Source: an uncultured Alphaproteobacteria bacterium
Lineage (GTDB): Bacteria; Pseudomonadota; Alphaproteobacteria; CALKHQ01
Direction: 5' to 3'
Assembly: GCA_937988735.1 (NCBI GenBank)
Contig: CALKHQ010000177.1
Coordinates: forward strand, 1 to 17,324
DNA: 17,324 bases
Under the pieces are notes generated by a model. That model was not told where the DNA came from and did no database searches. It saw nothing but the letters and a program-made list of their open reading frames with translations. Below, in pieces: positions 5,870 to 13,661 of this stretch (its first letter is position 1; every line of letters starts with the position of its first letter). The position numbers and the translations under genes are program-made.

Positions 5870-7339
5870 TCAGAGGAAGAACACCACGGTCAGCAGGCCG
5901 AACAGCGGCATCAGCAGGCCGACCGACCACAGCATGTAGCCGAAGAAGCTCGGCATCGCGATTCCGCGCTCGACCGCGATCGAGCGGACCATGAAGTTCG
6001 GCGCATTGCCGATGTAGGTGACGGCGCCCATGAACACCGCGCCGGCCGAGATCGCGAGCAGCGTGTCCGCCAGCTCGGTCATCAGCATGGCGGCATCGCC
6101 GCCGGCGGTGTTGAAGAAGACGAGGTAGGTCGGCGCATTGTCGAGGAAGCTCGACAGCAGGCCGGTCAGCCAGAAATAGGCGGCGTCGATCGGCCGGCCC
6201 TGGCTGTCGGTAACCGCCTGGACCACGCCGGCGAGCGCGCCGGCCTCCCCCGCCTTCAGGATGGCGATCACCGGCACAATGGTGATGAAGATGCCGGCGA
6301 AGAGCTTGGCCACCTCGACGATCGGAAACCAGGAGAAGCCGTTGGCGAGCCGGCTCTGGCTGCGGGTCAGCGCCAGCGACAGCAGCGCGATCAGGACCAG
6401 CAGGACATCCCGGGCCAGATTCTGCAGCTCCACCGGCACATGGTAGACATCGAAGGTGATGCCGGGCCGCCAGACGCCGCTCATCAGCACCACCAGCACG
6501 ACCGCGGCCAGAAGCAGGATGTTCACCTTGCCCTCGAGGCCCAGACGGCCGAACTCCTGCGCTGCCTCGTCCAGGTCGTCGCCGATTCCGGGCTTGTTGC
6601 CCTTGCCTTCACGCCGGTAGAGGAACGCGTCCAGACCGGCATAGATCACGAGCAGCACGCCCGACAGCAGCAGCATCGGCAGCAGCATGTGCTCGGTCGG
6701 CCAGAAGAAGCTGACGCCCTTGAGGAAGCCGAGGAACAGCGGCGGGTCGCCGAGCGGCGACAGCGATCCTCCGATGTTGGCGACCAGGAAGATGAAGAAG
6801 ACGACGGTGTGGACACGGTAGCGCCGCCCCTCGTTCGCATTGAGCAGCGGGCGGATGAGCAGCATGGCCGCGCCCGTCGTTCCCATCCAGCTTGCGATGA
6901 AGGTGCCCAGCAGCAGCAGGCCGGTGTTGACCGCCGGCGTCCCCTTCAGCCGGCCGGTGAGCCTGACCCCGCCGGCGACGGTGAACAGTGCGAACAGCAG
7001 CAGGATGAAGGGAATGTATTCGAGCAGCGCGACGTGGACCAGCTCGTAGAGGGCGAGGTCGAAGCCGTAGCCGATGGTGAACGGGACCAGGAACGCGAGC
7101 GCCCAGGCGGCGCTGATCTTGCCGAAGTGATGGTGCCAGAAGTTCGGCGCCACGAGCGGGAACAGCGCGATCGACAGCAGGATGCCGACGAAGGGCAGGC
7201 CCCAGAGCAGGCCGAGTTCGCCGCCGTCGAGATGGGGCGCGCCCTCGGCGGCCGCAGCGGCGGTGCCCGGCATCGCGATCGCGTACACGAGAGCGAGGCA
7301 CGGGAGGAGCGCTGTGCGCAGCTTGGTGCGTGTCGCCAT
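5870..7339 (-). CDS. NhaD-like sodium:proton antiporter (CitMHS/ArsB/NhaD superfamily)
   Basis: A 489-residue polytopic inner-membrane protein. An N-terminal hydrophobic segment ending in GTAAAAAEG looks like a signal sequence and is followed by about a dozen membrane helices. Family-typical motifs are WMGTTGAAMLLIRPLLNANE, VANIGGSLSPLGDPPLFLGF and SSFLDNAPTYLVFFNTAGGD, where two discontinuous loop regions carry polar ion-coordinating residues. Close relatives are annotated as sodium:proton antiporters. Arsenite or citrate transport are other activities of the superfamily, but no arsenic gene is nearby. The start is ATG 7339, with AAGGGA 5 nt upstream. An open frame upstream to about 7585 is not used, because it would place the promoter inside the gene. 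Confidence 0.86.
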   Translation of the reverse strand: MATRTKLRTALLPCLALVYAIAMPGTAAAAAEGAPHLDGGELGLLWGLPFVGILLSIALFPLVAPNFWHHHFGKISAAWALAFLVPFTIGYGFDLALYELVHVALLEYIPFILLLFALFTVAGGVRLTGRLKGTPAVNTGLLLLGTFIASWMGTTGAAMLLIRPLLNANEGRRYRVHTVVFFIFLVANIGGSLSPLGDPPLFLGFLKGVSFFWPTEHMLLPMLLLSGVLLVIYAGLDAFLYRREGKGNKPGIGDDLDEAAQEFGRLGLEGKVNILLLAAVVLVVLMSGVWRPGITFDVYHVPVELQNLARDVLLVLIALLSLALTRSQSRLANGFSWFPIVEVAKLFAGIFITIVPVIAILKAGEAGALAGVVQAVTDSQGRPIDAAYFWLTGLLSSFLDNAPTYLVFFNTAGGDAAMLMTELADTLLAISAGAVFMGAVTYIGNAPNFMVRSIAVERGIAMPSFFGYMLWSVGLLMPLFGLLTVVFFL

Positions 7340-7388
7340 GGGTTCCCTTGCGGACGTGTGGCAGGTTTCGACCGGCGGGCGTGACGGG

Positions 7389-7417
7389 GTTATAGGGTGC
7401 CATCCCGGTCCCGCCAA
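7389..7417 (-). promoter_or_regulatory. Sigma70-type promoter for the NhaD-like antiporter
   Basis: On the minus strand, TTGGCG (7417-7412) is followed by exactly 17 nt and then TATAAC (7394-7389). The -35 element matches the consensus at 4 of 6 positions and the -10 at 5 of 6. Transcription would start near 7382, giving a leader of about 43 nt before ATG 7339. This is the clearest housekeeping promoter in the window and supports the 7339 start. The rest of the 212-bp divergent gap must hold the coxG promoter, which I could not pin down. Confidence 0.6.
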
Positions 7418-7551
7418 CCCGTCTTGCCCGCAACCGCGGTCCGGGTGGTGCTGCGTTTCGCCTGCTTGCCGCGACCGGTGGCGCCGCATAAGTTGCGTCC
7501 GACGCACCGCAGACCGGCCGACCTGACCGGCGACGAGGGGAAGTTTGCAGC

Positions 7552-8316
7552 ATGGATATGACCGGCGAGTATCGCATCCCGGCACCGCGCCAGGCGGTGT
7601 GGGAAGCCCTGAATGATCCGGAGGTGCTGAAGCAGGCGATACCGGGCTGCGAGGAGATCGAGAAGGGTTCGCCGACCAGCTTCACGGCGAAGGTCACGGC
7701 CAAGCTGGGGCCCGTGAAGGCACGTTTTGCCGGCGAGGTGACGCTGAGCGACCTCAACCCGCCCGAAAGCTACACCATCACCGGCGAGGGCAAGGGCGGC
7801 GCGGCCGGTTTCGCCAAGGGCGGGGCCAAGGTGCGGCTGGTCGAGGACGGCGGCGAGACGATCCTGACCTATGAGGTCAACGCGGCCGTGGGCGGCAAGA
7901 TCGCCCAGCTCGGGGGCCGGTTGATCGACAGCACGGCCCGGAAGATGGCCGACCAGTTCTTCGGCAAGTTCGTCGAGATCGTCACCGCCGGCAGCGCGGC
8001 CGCCGTGCCGCCGCCGGCAGCGCCGGAAGCGGCTGCCGCCACGGCGGCGTCCGAGGCTGCGGCGGAACCGGCAGCGCCGCCCCCGCCTCCGCCCCCGCCG
8101 GCGGACGCTGCGGCGCCGACGCCTGCCGCAACCGCCGCGGCTGCGGAGCGCGAGACCGACGAGGAGGACCGCCCGGTGGTGGCGGCGATCCAGCACAAGA
8201 TGGAGGAAGCGCGGACCGAAGAGACGGTAAAGGTGTCCAACCCCTATGTCTGGGTGGGTGCCGTCATCGCGGTCGTGATCGTCCTCCTCCTGCTCTGGGC
8301 CTTCGGCGCCTTCTGA
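7552..8316 (+). CDS. coxG: CoxG-like SRPBCC protein with C-terminal membrane anchor
   Basis: A 254-residue protein. Residues 1-146 are a CoxG-type SRPBCC domain (opening MDMTGEYRIPAPRQAVWEAL, then NDPEVLKQAIPGCEEIEK, and ending RKMADQFFGKFVEIV), a lipid-binding-like hydrophobic pocket fold. Residues 147-200 are a low-complexity Ala/Pro linker including a run of prolines. Residues 201-230 are charged, and 233-252 form one membrane helix at the very C-terminus. CoxG is tied to aerobic CO dehydrogenases and other molybdenum hydroxylases, where it is implicated in membrane attachment and quinone supply. The tail anchor would place the domain on the cytoplasmic face. ATG 7552 has GAGGGGA about 10 nt upstream; ATG 7558 is an alternative. 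It is separated from coxD by the YdbH operon. Confidence 0.9.
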   Translation: MDMTGEYRIPAPRQAVWEALNDPEVLKQAIPGCEEIEKGSPTSFTAKVTAKLGPVKARFAGEVTLSDLNPPESYTITGEGKGGAAGFAKGGAKVRLVEDGGETILTYEVNAAVGGKIAQLGGRLIDSTARKMADQFFGKFVEIVTAGSAAAVPPPAAPEAAAATAASEAAAEPAAPPPPPPPPADAAAPTPAATAAAAERETDEEDRPVVAAIQHKMEEARTEETVKVSNPYVWVGAVIAVVIVLLLLWAFGAF

Positions 8317-8341
8317 CGGGCCTGCCCCGCCAGCTCCTGCT

Positions 8342-8360
8342 CTCGCCGCCCGACGGCGAG
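8342..8360 (+). terminator. Stem-loop after coxG, possible transcript end
   Basis: CTCGCCG (8342-8348) and CGGCGAG (8354-8360) form a 7-bp perfect stem with a 5-nt loop, 25 bp after the coxG stop. No T-run follows, so an intrinsic terminator is uncertain. Position and stem strength are the only support. Confidence 0.35.
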
Positions 8361-8397
8361 GTCGTTGCCATACGCTTGCCGCAACTGTGGCATCGTC

Positions 8398-8451
8398 TTT
8401 AGGCTGTGACGCGCACGGCCGTGGTTTAGGCTGTGACGCGCACGGCCGTGG
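8398..8451. repeat. Exact 27-bp tandem duplication, each copy holding a 10-bp palindrome
   Basis: Bases 8398-8424 and 8425-8451 are identical over 27 bp, head to tail, ending 15 bp before the YdbH-like start codon. Each unit begins TTTAGGCTGTGACG and contains the perfect palindrome CACGGCCGTG (8414-8423 and 8441-8450). The palindromes lie 27 bp apart. A weak -35-like TTGCCG lies 18 nt upstream of TAGGCT (8400-8405) in the first unit, so the repeat could double a -10 region or an operator for the operon that follows. It could also be a recent slippage duplication with no function. Confidence 0.9.
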
Positions 8452-8466
8452 TGAGAGCCCTGGGAC

Positions 8467-11400
8467 ATGACCCCTGACCGCAAGAGGCGCCGATGGTGGG
8501 TCTGGGCGCTCGCCGGCACCGGGGGCGTGCTGCTGCTTGCGGCCGGGGCAGGCTATGCGGCACTCGACCGCTACGCGTCCGACATCGTCATCGACGCGCT
8601 GGCGGACGCGGACCTGCCTGATCCGCAGCTGCGGGTGGAGAGCGTCGGGCTTTCCGAAAGCCGGCTTGCCGATGTCAGCCTCGGCGACGACGACGCCCTG
8701 ACGGCCGAGGGTGTCGCGCTGGAATACGACATCCTCGATCTTGCCGACTTCGACCTCAGCCGGCTCACCATCCGCCTGGAGCGGCCCACGCTGCGGATGT
8801 CGGTGGACGAGGCCGGCCATGTCAGCCTCGGCTCGCTCGATTCGCTGCTGCGGGGCGGGTCGCAGGATTCGGGGCCGCCATTCCGCGAGATCTTCCTCGA
8901 AGACGCGCGCCTGCTGATCACGACGCCTGAAGGCGAGGCCGAGGTCGGCGTGAACGGCCGGATCGAGGCCCTGGCCGACGGCGCCTTCCGCCTCGACGCC
9001 GCGGTTTCGGCCGTCGGCCAGCTCGGCGGCTTCCAGGGGACCGCCGCAGGAACGATCGGCCCCGGGACCGCCGTGGACGCGGTCGTCACCGCGCATGACC
9101 TTGTTCTGGCCACGCCCTGGGCGACCGCCGAGGGCGGCGAAGGCGAGATCGCGCTGCGGTGGACGGGCGACGGCCTGCCGCAGGGGCGCGTGGACGTGAC
9201 CCTGCGCAGGCTCGTCGTGAGCCCGGACGTGCTGCCGGAGCAGGTCGGCGACGAGTCGGGGCTGGCGCTGGAGAACGCCTCGGTCCGGGGCGCGCTCGCG
9301 GACGAGGACCTCTCCCTCGCCGTCTCGGCCTCCGATCCGGAGGGGGAGAATGCGCTGAGCGTCGCCCTTGCCTTCCCGCAGGCGCTGACCGGCGGCGAGG
9401 CCACGCTGACCGTCGACATCTCCACCTCCGGTGACCGGCTGCTGTGGCTGTGGCACGACGCGCGCGTCGGCGGCGGTACGCTGACCGCGTCCGCCGAGGC
9501 CGCGGCCACCCTGCCTCCGCTCCCCGCCCTCCTCGCCGATCCGTCGGCCCTGACCGCGGTGACCGAGGGACGGGTGGATGCGCAGTGGATCCTCTCCGAG
9601 GCCTCGTTCCCCGGCCTTGCCGACGGCGTCTCCGCCATCGGCGAGGTCGGCGTGACCGTGCGCGAGGGCATCGCGACCCTTACCGCCGAGGCTCCGCTGG
9701 AGTTCCGCCTCGGCCGGCTGGACCCGACGCTGCTGGACGGGATCGCCGAGGCCGATCCGGCCTGGCAGCCCATCCTCGACCGTCAGTTCGCCGGCCATGT
9801 TGATGTCGCGATCGAGGGCCGGGCGAACCGCCCACTGAGCCTGACGCTCGCCCGCCGCGACGACGGCTGGACCGTGCGCGGGGATGCGACGGTGCTGGTC
9901 GCCACCCGCGACGGCCCGATCGCGGCGGCGGAGCTCACCGGCAACGCGACCCTGGGCGAGGCGGTCGCGGTCGCCATCGACGACCTGTCGCTCTATGCCG
10001 CCGACATCGCGACGCCCGGCGGCTCCGTCGGCGTGCTGGAGGCCGCCGGCCGGTTCGCATGGCGCGACGGCGGGCCGGTGTTCGATCTCGCGGGCGCGGC
10101 GAGCGAGCTCGCGCTGGTGGACCCGCAGCTCAGCTTCCCGCGGCTCGCGATCGAGCTGGCGATGAGCCCGGAGACGCCCGGCGCCGGCGGCGTGCTGGCG
10201 GGCCCGATCGCGATGACCTTCGCCGATTCCGGCGGCGCGATCGACGACGTCGCCCTGACCGGCCTCTCGGGCGAGCTCAGCGGACGGCTGGTCTGGGACG
10301 AAGGCACGGCGCGGCTGATCTTCACCAGCAACGCCGTGTTCCGCGTCGAGAACCTCGACATCGACGGCGACGTGGTGATCCCGGGGCCGTCCATCGTCCA
10401 GGTGCTGGCGAGCGAGACCCCGGTGATCGAGATCGACTTCCGGAATCCCGACGGATGGTCGCTGCGTCACCGGCTGGACGTGGCACCGCTCGACATCCAG
10501 GGATCGATCCGCATGGGCGACGAGCGTATCCGGGCCGCCCTTCGCACCCGGTCGCTGGAGATGGACGGCGGCTATGTCGATGGCAGCTACGCGATGCGGA
10601 TCGACATCGCGGGGGCAACCGGGACGGCGCCGCAGCGTGGCTGGGGGTTCACCGGGGCGACGGTGACGATCGAGTACGACGACACGGACACGCAGAACAT
10701 GCTGACGGTGCAGGCCGCGGCGTCGGAGCTGGCGGCGGCGGAGACGCAGGGCGTGTTCTCGCGGATCGGCATGCGCGGACGCATGCTCTATGGCCTCGAC
10801 GACGTGATCCGCTTCAACGTCCGGCTGTTCGACCAGGGCAACATCCTGATCGCGGACGTGACCGCCAGCCACGACATCGACAGGAACGTCGGCTCGGCGT
10901 CGGTCGAGGTGCAGGACCTGATCTTCAGCCCGGTGGTGCTGCAGCCGGGGCAGATCTCTCCGCTGCTGGAGGATTTTGAGAACGTAACCGGTACAGTCGA
11001 TGTTCGCGGCTCGGTTCGCTGGAACGGGGCGGCCATCACGCCCGACCTGTCGCTGCACATCACCGACATGTCCGGCAGCTACGACGACGTCGAGTTCACC
11101 CGGATGAACACCGTCGTGAAGCTGAGCAGCCTGAACCCGCTGGAGACGCCGCCCGGCCAGCTGCTGTCGATCGCCACCATCGATCCCGGCGTGCCGATCA
11201 GCGACGCCCGGATCACCTTCTCGCTGCAGAACGGCGACACGCTGGCGATCGAACAGGCGACGCTGACGCTCGCCGGCGGCGCCGTCACCGCCGCCAACCA
11301 GGCCATCGCCTTTGTCGGCGACGAGCAGCGGCTGCACCTGACGGTGACGGGGGTCGATCTCGACGCCCTTCTCGCCCTCACCGAGCTCGACAACCTCGAG

Positions 11401-11820
11401 GCGCAGGGGACGCTCGACGGCGGCATCCCGATCGTCATCGTCAACGGCGACGTGGTGATTCCCGAGGCATGGCTGTCGGCCAGGGAACCGGGATACATCC
11501 GTTACGCCGCGGACGATCTCGGCGCCGTCCGGGGCGCCAACGAGGGCGTGGACCTGATGCTCGATCTGCTGGAGAACTTCCTCTACGACGAACTGGACCT
11601 GCGGCTGATGCGGCCGGTGGCCGGCAGCATGCAGGTGAGCTTCCGCATCCTCGGGCGCAACCCGGAGGTCTATGGCGGCGTGCCCATCGACCTCACGCTC
11701 AACGTGGACGGCGAGCTGGAGGACGTGATCCGCAGCTCGCTGGAAATCTACCGTGTCCCGGACGCCATACAGGACCTTATCATGGATTATGGCTTCGAGG
11801 CGGCGACTCCGCCCGGCTGA
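8467..11820 (+). CDS. ydbH: AsmA-like envelope bridge protein, YdbH family
   Basis: A 1117-residue protein. After a basic start (RKRRRWW), residues 11-31 form one inner-membrane anchor, and the rest is a very long repetitive beta-strand-rich periplasmic region of the AsmA-like class, rich in alternating hydrophobic and polar residues. The C-terminal third (from about 770, e.g. ASHDIDRNVGSASVEVQDLIFSP, then AITPDLSLHITDMSGSYDDV, IPIVIVNGDVVIPEAWLSA and MQVSFRILGRNPEVYGGVPI) resembles the YdbH-like domain. AsmA-like proteins such as YdbH, YhdP and TamB are thought to form hydrophobic grooves carrying phospholipid between the inner and outer membranes. The identity is strongly supported by the next two genes, YnbE- and YdbL-like, in the same order as the enterobacterial operon. 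The length is somewhat larger than E. coli YdbH. The ribosome-binding site before ATG 8467 is weak. Confidence 0.85.
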   Translation: MTPDRKRRRWWVWALAGTGGVLLLAAGAGYAALDRYASDIVIDALADADLPDPQLRVESVGLSESRLADVSLGDDDALTAEGVALEYDILDLADFDLSRLTIRLERPTLRMSVDEAGHVSLGSLDSLLRGGSQDSGPPFREIFLEDARLLITTPEGEAEVGVNGRIEALADGAFRLDAAVSAVGQLGGFQGTAAGTIGPGTAVDAVVTAHDLVLATPWATAEGGEGEIALRWTGDGLPQGRVDVTLRRLVVSPDVLPEQVGDESGLALENASVRGALADEDLSLAVSASDPEGENALSVALAFPQALTGGEATLTVDISTSGDRLLWLWHDARVGGGTLTASAEAAATLPPLPALLADPSALTAVTEGRVDAQWILSEASFPGLADGVSAIGEVGVTVREGIATLTAEAPLEFRLGRLDPTLLDGIAEADPAWQPILDRQFAGHVDVAIEGRANRPLSLTLARRDDGWTVRGDATVLVATRDGPIAAAELTGNATLGEAVAVAIDDLSLYAADIATPGGSVGVLEAAGRFAWRDGGPVFDLAGAASELALVDPQLSFPRLAIELAMSPETPGAGGVLAGPIAMTFADSGGAIDDVALTGLSGELSGRLVWDEGTARLIFTSNAVFRVENLDIDGDVVIPGPSIVQVLASETPVIEIDFRNPDGWSLRHRLDVAPLDIQGSIRMGDERIRAALRTRSLEMDGGYVDGSYAMRIDIAGATGTAPQRGWGFTGATVTIEYDDTDTQNMLTVQAAASELAAAETQGVFSRIGMRGRMLYGLDDVIRFNVRLFDQGNILIADVTASHDIDRNVGSASVEVQDLIFSPVVLQPGQISPLLEDFENVTGTVDVRGSVRWNGAAITPDLSLHITDMSGSYDDVEFTRMNTVVKLSSLNPLETPPGQLLSIATIDPGVPISDARITFSLQNGDTLAIEQATLTLAGGAVTAANQAIAFVGDEQRLHLTVTGVDLDALLALTELDNLEAQGTLDGGIPIVIVNGDVVIPEAWLSAREPGYIRYAADDLGAVRGANEGVDLMLDLLENFLYDELDLRLMRPVAGSMQVSFRILGRNPEVYGGVPIDLTLNVDGELEDVIRSSLEIYRVPDAIQDLIMDYGFEAATPPG

Positions 11821-11909
11821 GACCGGGCCGGGCTGCGGGAAAGGGGGAGAGACACAAATTGTCGCGCGAACGACACAGAACCGCCCCAATCGCAGCGCAC
11901 CTAGGCAGC

Positions 11910-12116
11910 ATGGGCGTTGCGCGGCTTCCGGTACTTGTGACGATCATGGTGGCTGCGTCCGCCTGTGCGGTGAAATTCGAGGCTCCGGAGGAACCGATCC
12001 GACTGCAGATCGACATAACCATTCAGCAGGAAGTGCTGATCAAGGTCGATCGTGCGCTGGACGATGTGTTCGAGGAACACGGAGACATCTTCGGGTTGTC
12101 GGGAGATTCGGAATGA
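11910..12116 (+). CDS. ynbE: YnbE-like small lipoprotein
   Basis: A 68-residue protein with a short signal segment (LPVLVTIMVAASA) followed by Cys19, the likely lipidated residue, although the lipobox AASAC is weak because the -3 residue is Ala. The mature part, APEEPIRLQIDITIQQEVLIKV then DRALDDVFEEHGDIFG, matches the YnbE pattern of a beta-strand-forming segment with a short charged tail. In enterobacteria YnbE is an outer-membrane lipoprotein that pairs with the C-terminus of YdbH. ATG 11910 is preferred because it gives a normal lipoprotein signal peptide and has AGG 6 nt upstream. A TTG at 11859 with GGGGGAG upstream would add 17 residues before the signal sequence. The stop overlaps the next start (ATGA). 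Confidence 0.82.
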   Translation: MGVARLPVLVTIMVAASACAVKFEAPEEPIRLQIDITIQQEVLIKVDRALDDVFEEHGDIFGLSGDSE

Positions 12117-12475
12117 GTGTGCACATGACCCTGGCCTCTCGGCGGCTTGCCCGGTACGGACTCGCCGGCCTCATGAGCCTCGGCCTGTTCATCGGCTCGG
12201 CCCTGGCCGATCCGCTCTCGGATGCGCGTCGCGCGGGCTACATCGGCGAGCGGCCGGACGGCTATGTCGCGATCGTGGACAACAACGCCCCGCCGGAGGT
12301 GCGGGCGCTGGTGGACCAGATCAACGCCCAGCGCTACCAGGCGTACCAGAACGTCGCCAGCCAGACCGGCGCGCCGGTGGACCAGGTCGGCATCGTTGCG
12401 GCCCAGCGCATCTACAACGAGGTGCCGCCCGGAACCTACCTGCTGTCCCAGTCCGGCTCCTGGTACCGCAAGTGA
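12113..12475 (+). CDS. ydbL: YdbL-like DUF1318 periplasmic protein
   Basis: A 120-residue secreted protein. The signal peptide ends at about residue 32 (GSALA, then DPLSDARRAG). The DUF1318 domain that follows contains GYIGERPDGYVAIVDN, VRALVDQINAQRYQAYQNVA and a C-terminal RIYNEVPPGTYLL, typical of YdbL. YdbL works with YdbH and YnbE in the periplasm and is proposed to keep YnbE from over-assembling. The ATG at 12113 overlaps the YnbE stop, so translation is coupled; ATG 12125 is an alternative start four residues later. It completes the YdbH-YnbE-YdbL set. Confidence 0.9.
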   Translation: MSVHMTLASRRLARYGLAGLMSLGLFIGSALADPLSDARRAGYIGERPDGYVAIVDNNAPPEVRALVDQINAQRYQAYQNVASQTGAPVDQVGIVAAQRIYNEVPPGTYLLSQSGSWYRK

Positions 12476-12482
12476 CGCCCCG

Positions 12483-12537
12483 GGGCCGCGGCGCCCCCTC
12501 GGTCACGTTGCCGCGGCCCTGACCCTCGCATTTTCTT
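12483..12537 (+). terminator. Candidate terminator after the YdbH operon
   Basis: GGGCCGCGG (12483-12491) pairs perfectly with CCGCGGCCC (12511-12519) around a 19-nt loop. A T-rich stretch, TTTTCTT, lies about 11 nt downstream (12531-12537). The long loop and the delay before the T-run make it imperfect. It would separate the envelope operon from coxD. The remaining sequence to 12663 shows nothing else I can support. Confidence 0.4.
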
Positions 12538-12663
12538 CCGGCAGGCCCTAGTTCTATGCTCACGCCGCCGCCCCATCCGGGGGTGGCGGCGTCCGCGTGT
12601 GCGCGGAGCGGCAGTGTCCGCTGGCGCGCCCGTGCCGTCCATTGCGTTGGGAAGCCAGCCCTG

Positions 12664-13581
12664 ATGACCCTGCCGACCTCGGTTGATGAGACCGTATCCC
12701 TGCTCGCCCGCGGCGACTACGTTGCCGACCGGAGCCTCGCCACCGCCGTGTTCCTGTCGCTGAAGCTCCGGCGACCGCTGTTCCTCGAAGGCGAGGCCGG
12801 TGTCGGCAAGACCGAGATCGCCAAGGTTCTGGCCCAGACGCTCGGCCGCCGTCTCGTCCGCCTCCAGTGCTACGAGGGCCTCGACGTCGCTTCGGCGGTC
12901 TACGAGTGGAACTACGCGCGGCAGATGATCGAGATCCGGCTGGCCGAGGCCGCCGGCGAGGCCAACCGCGACACGCTGGGCAGCGACATCTTCACCGAGC
13001 GCTTCCTGATCAAGCGGCCGCTGCTGCAGGCGCTGGAGCCGGCGCTGGAAGGCCCGCCGGTGCTGCTGATCGACGAGCTGGACCGGACCGACGAGCCGTT
13101 CGAAGCCTACCTGCTGGAGGCGCTCAGCGACTACCAGGTGACGATCCCCGAGATCGGCACCATCAGGGCCGAGGAGCCGCCGGTCGTCATCATCACGTCC
13201 AACCGCACCCGCGAGATCCACGACGCCCTCAAGCGGCGCTGCTTCTACTACTGGGTGGACTACCCGAAGGCGGAGCGCGAGCTGGAGATCCTGCGGCTCA
13301 AGGCGCCGGAGGCCGACAGGCGGCTGTCGCGTCAGGTGGTGATGTTCGTGCAGCAGGTGCGCTCGATGGACCTGTTCAAGCTGCCGGGCATCGCCGAGAC
13401 CATCGACTGGATCAAGGCGCTGACCACGCTGGACGTGATCGAGCTCGACCCCGACACCATCAACGACACGCTCGGCGCCCTGCTGAAGTACCAGGACGAC
13501 ATCGCGCGCCTGCAGGGATCGGAAGCGCAGCGCATCCTGAACACGGTCAACGCCGAGATGGCGGCGATGCCGGTGATCTGA
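12664..13581 (+). CDS. coxD: CoxD-like AAA+ ATPase (MoxR family)
   Basis: A 305-residue MoxR/AAA_5-type ATPase with Walker A GEAGVGKT (43-50), Walker B VLLIDELD (133-140), sensor-1 VIITSN (175-180) and arginine-finger region RTREIHDALKRRC (181-193). In aerobic CO dehydrogenase systems CoxD is an unfoldase-like chaperone needed to complete the Mo/Cu centre of the large subunit, acting with the VWA protein CoxE encoded just downstream. ATG 12664 is chosen because homology begins at TLPTSVDETVSLL; GGGAAG lies about 10 nt upstream. An in-frame extension to 12556 encodes a basic, proline-rich stretch unlike the family and is rejected. Similar ATPases serve other molybdenum hydroxylases, so CO is not proven as the substrate of the client. 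Confidence 0.92.
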   Translation: MTLPTSVDETVSLLARGDYVADRSLATAVFLSLKLRRPLFLEGEAGVGKTEIAKVLAQTLGRRLVRLQCYEGLDVASAVYEWNYARQMIEIRLAEAAGEANRDTLGSDIFTERFLIKRPLLQALEPALEGPPVLLIDELDRTDEPFEAYLLEALSDYQVTIPEIGTIRAEEPPVVIITSNRTREIHDALKRRCFYYWVDYPKAERELEILRLKAPEADRRLSRQVVMFVQQVRSMDLFKLPGIAETIDWIKALTTLDVIELDPDTINDTLGALLKYQDDIARLQGSEAQRILNTVNAEMAAMPVI

Positions 13582-13661
13582 CGGCCGCGTCGGACCGCAT
13601 GAGGGGACGCCTCACGGCAGTCCGCACCTTCGCCCGATCCGGAACGGCCTCTGATACGGTG

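Noticed and set aside
7340..7585. Upstream extension of the antiporter reading frame
   Set aside because: A good promoter (TTGGCG-N17-TATAAC) lies inside it, and ATG 7339 has a ribosome-binding site and begins a natural membrane-protein N-terminus.
7390..11889. A 1499-codon open frame on the minus strand opposite coxG and the YdbH-like gene
   Set aside because: It is a shadow caused by high GC at third positions. The translation is an Arg/His/Gly/Asp-rich mixture without domains, and the plus strand encodes recognisable proteins over the whole span.
12556..12663. In-frame N-terminal extension of CoxD from ATG 12556
   Set aside because: The added 36 residues are Pro/Arg/Ala-rich and unlike MoxR/CoxD N-termini, with no ribosome-binding site; ATG 12664 fits the family.
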